Source of the DNA: Cyathus striatus
Taxonomy: Eukaryota; Basidiomycota; Agaricomycetes; Agaricales; Nidulariaceae
Length of the DNA: 64,000 nt
Assembly (NCBI GenBank): GCA_025738555.1
Contig: JAOVFP010000010.1
Span: 4,537,501 to 4,601,500 of the forward strand
Direction: 5' to 3'
This document shows, piece by piece, positions 60,275-64,000 of this stretch. The position numbers and the translations under genes were made by a program. Below the pieces are notes generated by a model, which did no database searches, was not told the origin of the DNA, and saw only the letters and a program-made list of their open reading frames with translations. The first letter of the stretch is position 1, and the number at the start of each line of letters is the position of its first letter.

Positions 60275-60907
60275 TCACGCCCCTTCCTCACCAATCACCA
60301 CAATTCCCCTTTCATCCCTCTCGTCCTCCTCCGATGAATCCCCAGAGCTTGAGCTACAGTCCGTACTATCCTCCATCTCTGCATCCTCCCCACTCCTGCT
60401 CTTGTCTTCAAATACTCCCAGCCCAAGGTTCATCTCGATGTAAGGCACGCTCTCAGCAGGCGGCAGTGGAAGCTCGATATTGAATGTTGCTGGGTCTTGG
60501 GACGCAAGGAGTGCATTGGACGCTTCCAGCTGGGGAAGGAACGTTTGCAGCCGAGCTAGGACTGGTTTTCGCGGCGGTGTTTTTATGCGTGCCGGGGCAG
60601 TGAGAAGGTAACATCACTCACGCTCAGAATTAGGAGAAACCTCATATGTCGATCTATCCCCAAAGTCAAATCTTGGCATCCCAGAAGGGTTGGAGGCCGT
60701 TGAGGGAGACGTTGACGAGGCCATCTTTTGTAATGTGTCGTCTTTTATGTACTTGTTGAAACGAAAGTAGAAAGAAAAGAAACCAAGAGACAACGCACGA
60801 ATCCTCTTCATTCTCTCCTCCTCATCTTCTATCTCCAGCCTCTCGACAGCCGCGCCTGAATTCGCGTCGTGAGTGTTTGTGTCTTTGCAGCTCATCGCGT
60901 TGTCCAT
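60275..60907 (-). CDS. NOPCHAP1/DUF4598-like assembly factor
   Basis: The conserved part reads LLARLQTFLPQLEASNALLA, then DPATFNIELPLPP, then ESVPYIEMNLGLGVFE, matching the DUF4598/NOPCHAP1 core. In animals NOPCHAP1 links the chaperone R2TP to the box C/D protein NOP58. An acidic Ser/Asp/Glu tail follows and ends GIVVIGEEGA at a stop at 60277-60275. An intron of about 60 nt, starting just after NSE near 60624, joins the upstream part MASSTSPSTASNPSG... (ATG at 60724). The frame also stays open to an upstream ATG at 60907 (MDNAMSCKDTNTHD...). Whether that stretch is coding or contains a weak intron is unclear, so the start is uncertain. Confidence 0.75.
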
Positions 60908-61014
60908 TGTCAGCGAAGAAGGGTGTATATAATAATGTAGCCAGACAAATCCCAGAGAAAACCCAGAATTAGGGTTAGGTGCTGACTGGGGTTAGCAATT
61001 TGCCCCCCGCTCCG
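60908..61014. promoter_or_regulatory. Very short divergent promoter of NOPCHAP1-like gene and ICP55
   Basis: Only 107 bp lies between the outermost ATG of the minus-strand gene and the ICP55 ATG. If the minus-strand gene really starts at 60724 the spacer is 290 bp. It contains CCCAGAATTAGGGTTAGG. Confidence 0.45.
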
Positions 61015-63110
61015 ATGAATCCCTGTTTGTCCGTTCCCCAGTTCATGCTCACCGCCGCGAGACGCACTGCGACACGCAGGGCCCTCCTTTCGAGAGCAAT
61101 CTCCTCAAAGCCCTCGAACTATGGCCAGCCACTACTCCAATCCCATCCTCATTTGTGTTCGTCTCATTTCACTGTCCAAATTAATTACTAAATTTACTGT
61201 CCATTCTTAGTCTCTAGGAATGACCTCACCCCAGGAGTGCCTGTGGAAGATTATGAACAGAGGAGGAAAAACTTGATGGACTCCTTGCCTGACAGAAGTC
61301 TCGTCGTATCTGTCTCTGCTTCAATCAAGTATATGAGTGCGAGTACGTCACATCCCTTTGTCCGTCCATCCTATGCTCACCTAACCACAGATATCTTGTG
61401 AGCATCGCTGTCCCTGTGTACATATTGTGCACTCATTTTTGAAGCTACAAGTTTCGTCAGGCTTCCGACTTCTGGTATCTCACTGGCTTCCAGGAGCCGG
61501 ACAGTGCTGTGATACTAGGTACGTCATGTTTGAATCACCTATTATTAACCCAAAATAATCTCACTTTCTCCCGCCAGAAAAGACATCCTCTTCCAGAGGG
61601 TACCGCATGACGCTGTTTTCATTGGGGAAAGATTCGATGAAAGAAAAATGGGATGGAGCTAGGTTCGTCCTGCTGCTCCACTTCCGCTGATTACTCCGTT
61701 CCCTTTCTTACGACCTTCCCCGTAGAACAAGTCTTCAAGATGCAACCAGCATCTTTCGTGCAGATGCGGCACTCCCCACGCCATCCTTCTCTTCTCACCT
61801 CCGTTCCCTCCTCTCCCAATATACTCACATCTATCTTGATCTCCCAAATAACCCCATTTCCTCTCCACGCCGCCACCCAGGTAAATCACTTCTCAAGTAC
61901 CTCTCCACCCCTGAACGTACAGAGTTCGATGTCGTTCTCGAAGGGATTACTGGCTCCAAGAGGCGGCAGTTGGCACCTGAGGTTGCCAAGTTGAGGGCAG
62001 TAAAGAGCGAGGCCGAGATATGCGTTATGAGGTCGGCTGCAGACGTAAGTGCCCGAGCGCATGCAAAGACAATGAGGTTCACGGAGGTGGGGATGGAAGA
62101 AGGCAAGGTTGCAGCTCATTTTGAATATTTGTGTGCCCTTGCGGGTGCACAGAGGCCTGCATACGTTCCGGTCGTTGCCTCCGGGTGAGTAAGGTTATAA
62201 TTGAGACGCGTTATTTGTTGCCAATAGCTTAATTTTTGAAGGGCTAATGCATTGATAATACATTACACCTCAAATGACCATGTTATACAGGATGGAGAGA
62301 TGGTGTTAATTGATGCTGGATGCGAGCTGAAGTTCGTGCGTCTGTCACTTCAAATATTTCCTTTCTGACTTTCATGTACAGTGGATACGCGTCAGATATC
62401 AGTATGTACCATATACTTACCACTACCACCTCATAATTTAACTCTACAACTTGCAGCACGCACATACCCTGCTTCAGGAACATTTACCCCTGCTCAAAAA
62501 GATCTGTACTCCGCTGTTCTCTCTACCCAAAAGCAGCTCGTGGAGTTCTGTACAGAGAAAAGCGAGATGTCACTTTATGATCTTCATAGAGTTTCCTGTC
62601 GTCTGCTGAAGACGGAGCTTAATCAAATTGGGTTCAGTCTAGGTGCAGAAAATGATTTGGAAAGGGTGCTGTATCCTCATTTTTTGAGTCATCATATTGG
62701 TATTGGTGGGTTACTTGCATAATTCTGCGTTTCTAGAACTGATGGATGATGTAGACTTGCATGAGTCAGGTAACCTAGATCGATCAGCACCGTAAGCGTC
62801 TATCCTTGCGACAACACAAGGCAAATAGTTAACAGGGTTTCTGTAGGATCAAGGCGGGGATGGTGATTACAATCGAACCTGGCATTTATGTACCTCCGAC
62901 GCCCAATTTCCCGATACACTTTCATAACATGGGTATACGAATAGAGGACGAGGTGTTGGTTGGCAAGGACCATCCTGTTGTCCTATCTGTTTCAGCGCCG
63001 AAGGAGGTGCGTTGTCATTTTCTTCTGGTTTGCCACTTTAATCACGAACCAAGTAGATTTCGGATGTGGAAGGGGCATGTCAAGGACTTCTTGGACTAAA
63101 ACCATACTGA
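61015..63110 (+). CDS. ICP55: Mitochondrial Xaa-Pro aminopeptidase (Icp55/XPNPEP3)
   Basis: M24 metallopeptidase that trims one residue after the mitochondrial presequence is removed. Exons include 61015-61156, 61211-61342, 61391-61397 (7 nt) and 61445 onward, then a 20-nt exon at 62382-62401, to a stop at 63108-63110. The N terminus is basic and Ser/Ala-rich (MLTAARRTATRRALLSRAIS), fitting a mitochondrial presequence. Landmarks: FYKFRQASDFWYLTGFQEPD; AEICVMRSAADVS; the metal ligands Asp in LIDAGCELN and GYASDITRTYP, His in SHHIGIDLHE, Glu in VITIEPGIYVP and Glu in GIRIEDEVL, all present. The tail is EISDVEGACQGLLGLKPY. About 500 residues, as expected. Confidence 0.94.
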
Positions 63111-63600
63111 TTAGATTCTCCTGTGATACCTTGCTGTCTGGTGATTGCTTGTACTTATCGTATATCCATTATATTTGAGTACTTTCACGCGTATAAGGAT
63201 TAAATTCAAAACAAAACGACTAATTATTTTTGTCTTTTCTCTACGAATCATCCATTGTCGACATTTGCCTATTCCTAAGTACATATTCTGATTTCACTCT
63301 CGGGAGTCAGAAATAAAAATTGTGATATCGTAGTCGCCGGTCACGCGATGTGGTGTGTGGCCTGGCAAATTCTAGCACTGCCTTACATACTGTAAATAAC
63401 TAAGCTCTCAAGTCTTCACTCGACTACAACTCGACTAACTGGACTCTACGTATAGTCGTCGTGCTTTCTTGTGTACCGTAACACTGGAATTACGCTCGCC
63501 GCCGGTTGCTCGGCATCAATGCTTCTGCCTACGGACAAAAACCTTGGAGCCGTTATGTTATCAGGCAACTTGTCTCCACCCCCAACATCAGAGGACCATT
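63111..63600. other. Intergenic spacer
   Basis: 3' flank of ICP55 and upstream region of the next open frame. CTCGACTACAACTCGACTAAC (about 63418-63438) is a small imperfect direct repeat. Nothing else is seen. Confidence 0.4.
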
Positions 63601-64000
63601 ATGGCTGACAATCACCTAAACCCGTGGCTTCGCGTCAGGCTCGGTCGGACTTTAGTGGTCCATGGATTCAAATTTGAATCTGAAAACTCCAAGGAAAAGG
63701 CACAGAATGCCGCGGTTTCTTGCCGTAGGCTAGCTCGGGAAAGACGATCTACGTTTGGCGAAGATACCGAGTATTCACTGCTTTCATCAATTCAGGATGC
63801 TTCCATAGGATTCCAGATACCTCTATTACAGGTTACAGGTGTATCCTACAGTGATTTCAGGGATCCCAGCTGTGCTTTTGGATGAGCGATGCATCTCATA
63901 TCGCTTATGGAGAAGATTGCAATACGTGCCAACGACCTCATCGACAGCGATCCGCCGGGACAGGTGAAGGAAGAGTGTTGCGGATTAAGGCACTACATCT
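63601..64000 (+). CDS. Unrecognised open frame at the right edge, possibly partial
   Basis: ATG at 63601 opens 94 codons (MADNHLNPWLRVRLGRTLVV... ending DFRDPSCAFG, stop at 63883-63885). Composition is ordinary, with a basic patch CRRLARERRS. After the stop another frame from about 63861 is open to the window end and includes EDCNTCQRPHRQRS, so the gene may continue through an intron I cannot place. No domain recognised. Confidence 0.3.

Overview
This is fungal nuclear DNA, most likely from an agaricomycete mushroom (Basidiomycota). Genes are dense, and nearly every one is broken by many short introns of about 45-65 nt with GT..AG borders. The proteins read best as basidiomycete orthologues. 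Exons were joined by eye from frame, splice borders and conserved motifs, so single borders may be off by a few bases. There is no prokaryotic feature, no rRNA, and no tRNA that I could recognise.

Layout. 1-660: 5' part of a mitochondrial FAD/folate-type carrier (minus strand, running off the left edge). 661-5556: almost 5 kb with no supportable gene. 5557-8722: prolyl oligopeptidase in 18 exons. 10330-11235: secreted, Ser/Thr-rich, probably GPI-anchored protein. 13836-11395: acyl-CoA dehydrogenase with an N-terminal cytochrome b5 domain. 18186-14215: RAD16-type SNF2/RING repair helicase. 18270-19788: non-autonomous DNA transposon with terminal inverted repeats and a target-site duplication, lying 83 bp upstream of the RAD16 start codon. 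22143-20062: WW-domain, Gln-rich protein, divergent from MED9 (22695-23189). 25231-23941: ribosomal protein eL8. 25232-28677: gene-poor, AT-rich and partly decayed. 29561-28678: second WW-domain protein. 31750-30634: HMG-box protein, divergent from a PNUTS-like PP1 regulator (32236-35633). 40222-36882: LIM-domain-binding (LDB/SEUSS-type) co-regulator, divergent from IMP3 (40460-41218). 41536-47579: kinesin-3 (Unc104/KIF1). 50311-48471: cyclopropane-fatty-acid-synthase-like methyltransferase. 50312-53862: 3.5 kb without a gene. 54779-53863: ARL2 GTPase, divergent from SPT4 (56595-57085) across a 1.8 kb repeat-rich spacer. 60081-57373: class 3 lipase. 60907-60275: NOPCHAP1/DUF4598 protein, divergent from the aminopeptidase ICP55 (61015-63110). 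The right end holds an unrecognised open frame.

Most genes are housekeeping and sit as divergent pairs sharing short promoters: WW/MED9, HMG/PNUTS, LDB/IMP3, ARL2/SPT4 and NOPCHAP1/ICP55. Several act in RNA polymerase II transcription (MED9, SPT4, PNUTS, LDB, HMG) or ribosome biogenesis (eL8, IMP3, NOPCHAP1). I see no metabolic cluster. The most unusual features are the many micro-exons (7-22 nt, several splitting ATP-binding loops), two probable GC-AG introns, a complete PNUTS domain layout in a fungus, the transposon in the RAD16 promoter, and four apparent one-base losses in otherwise well-conserved genes that look more like sequence errors than decay.
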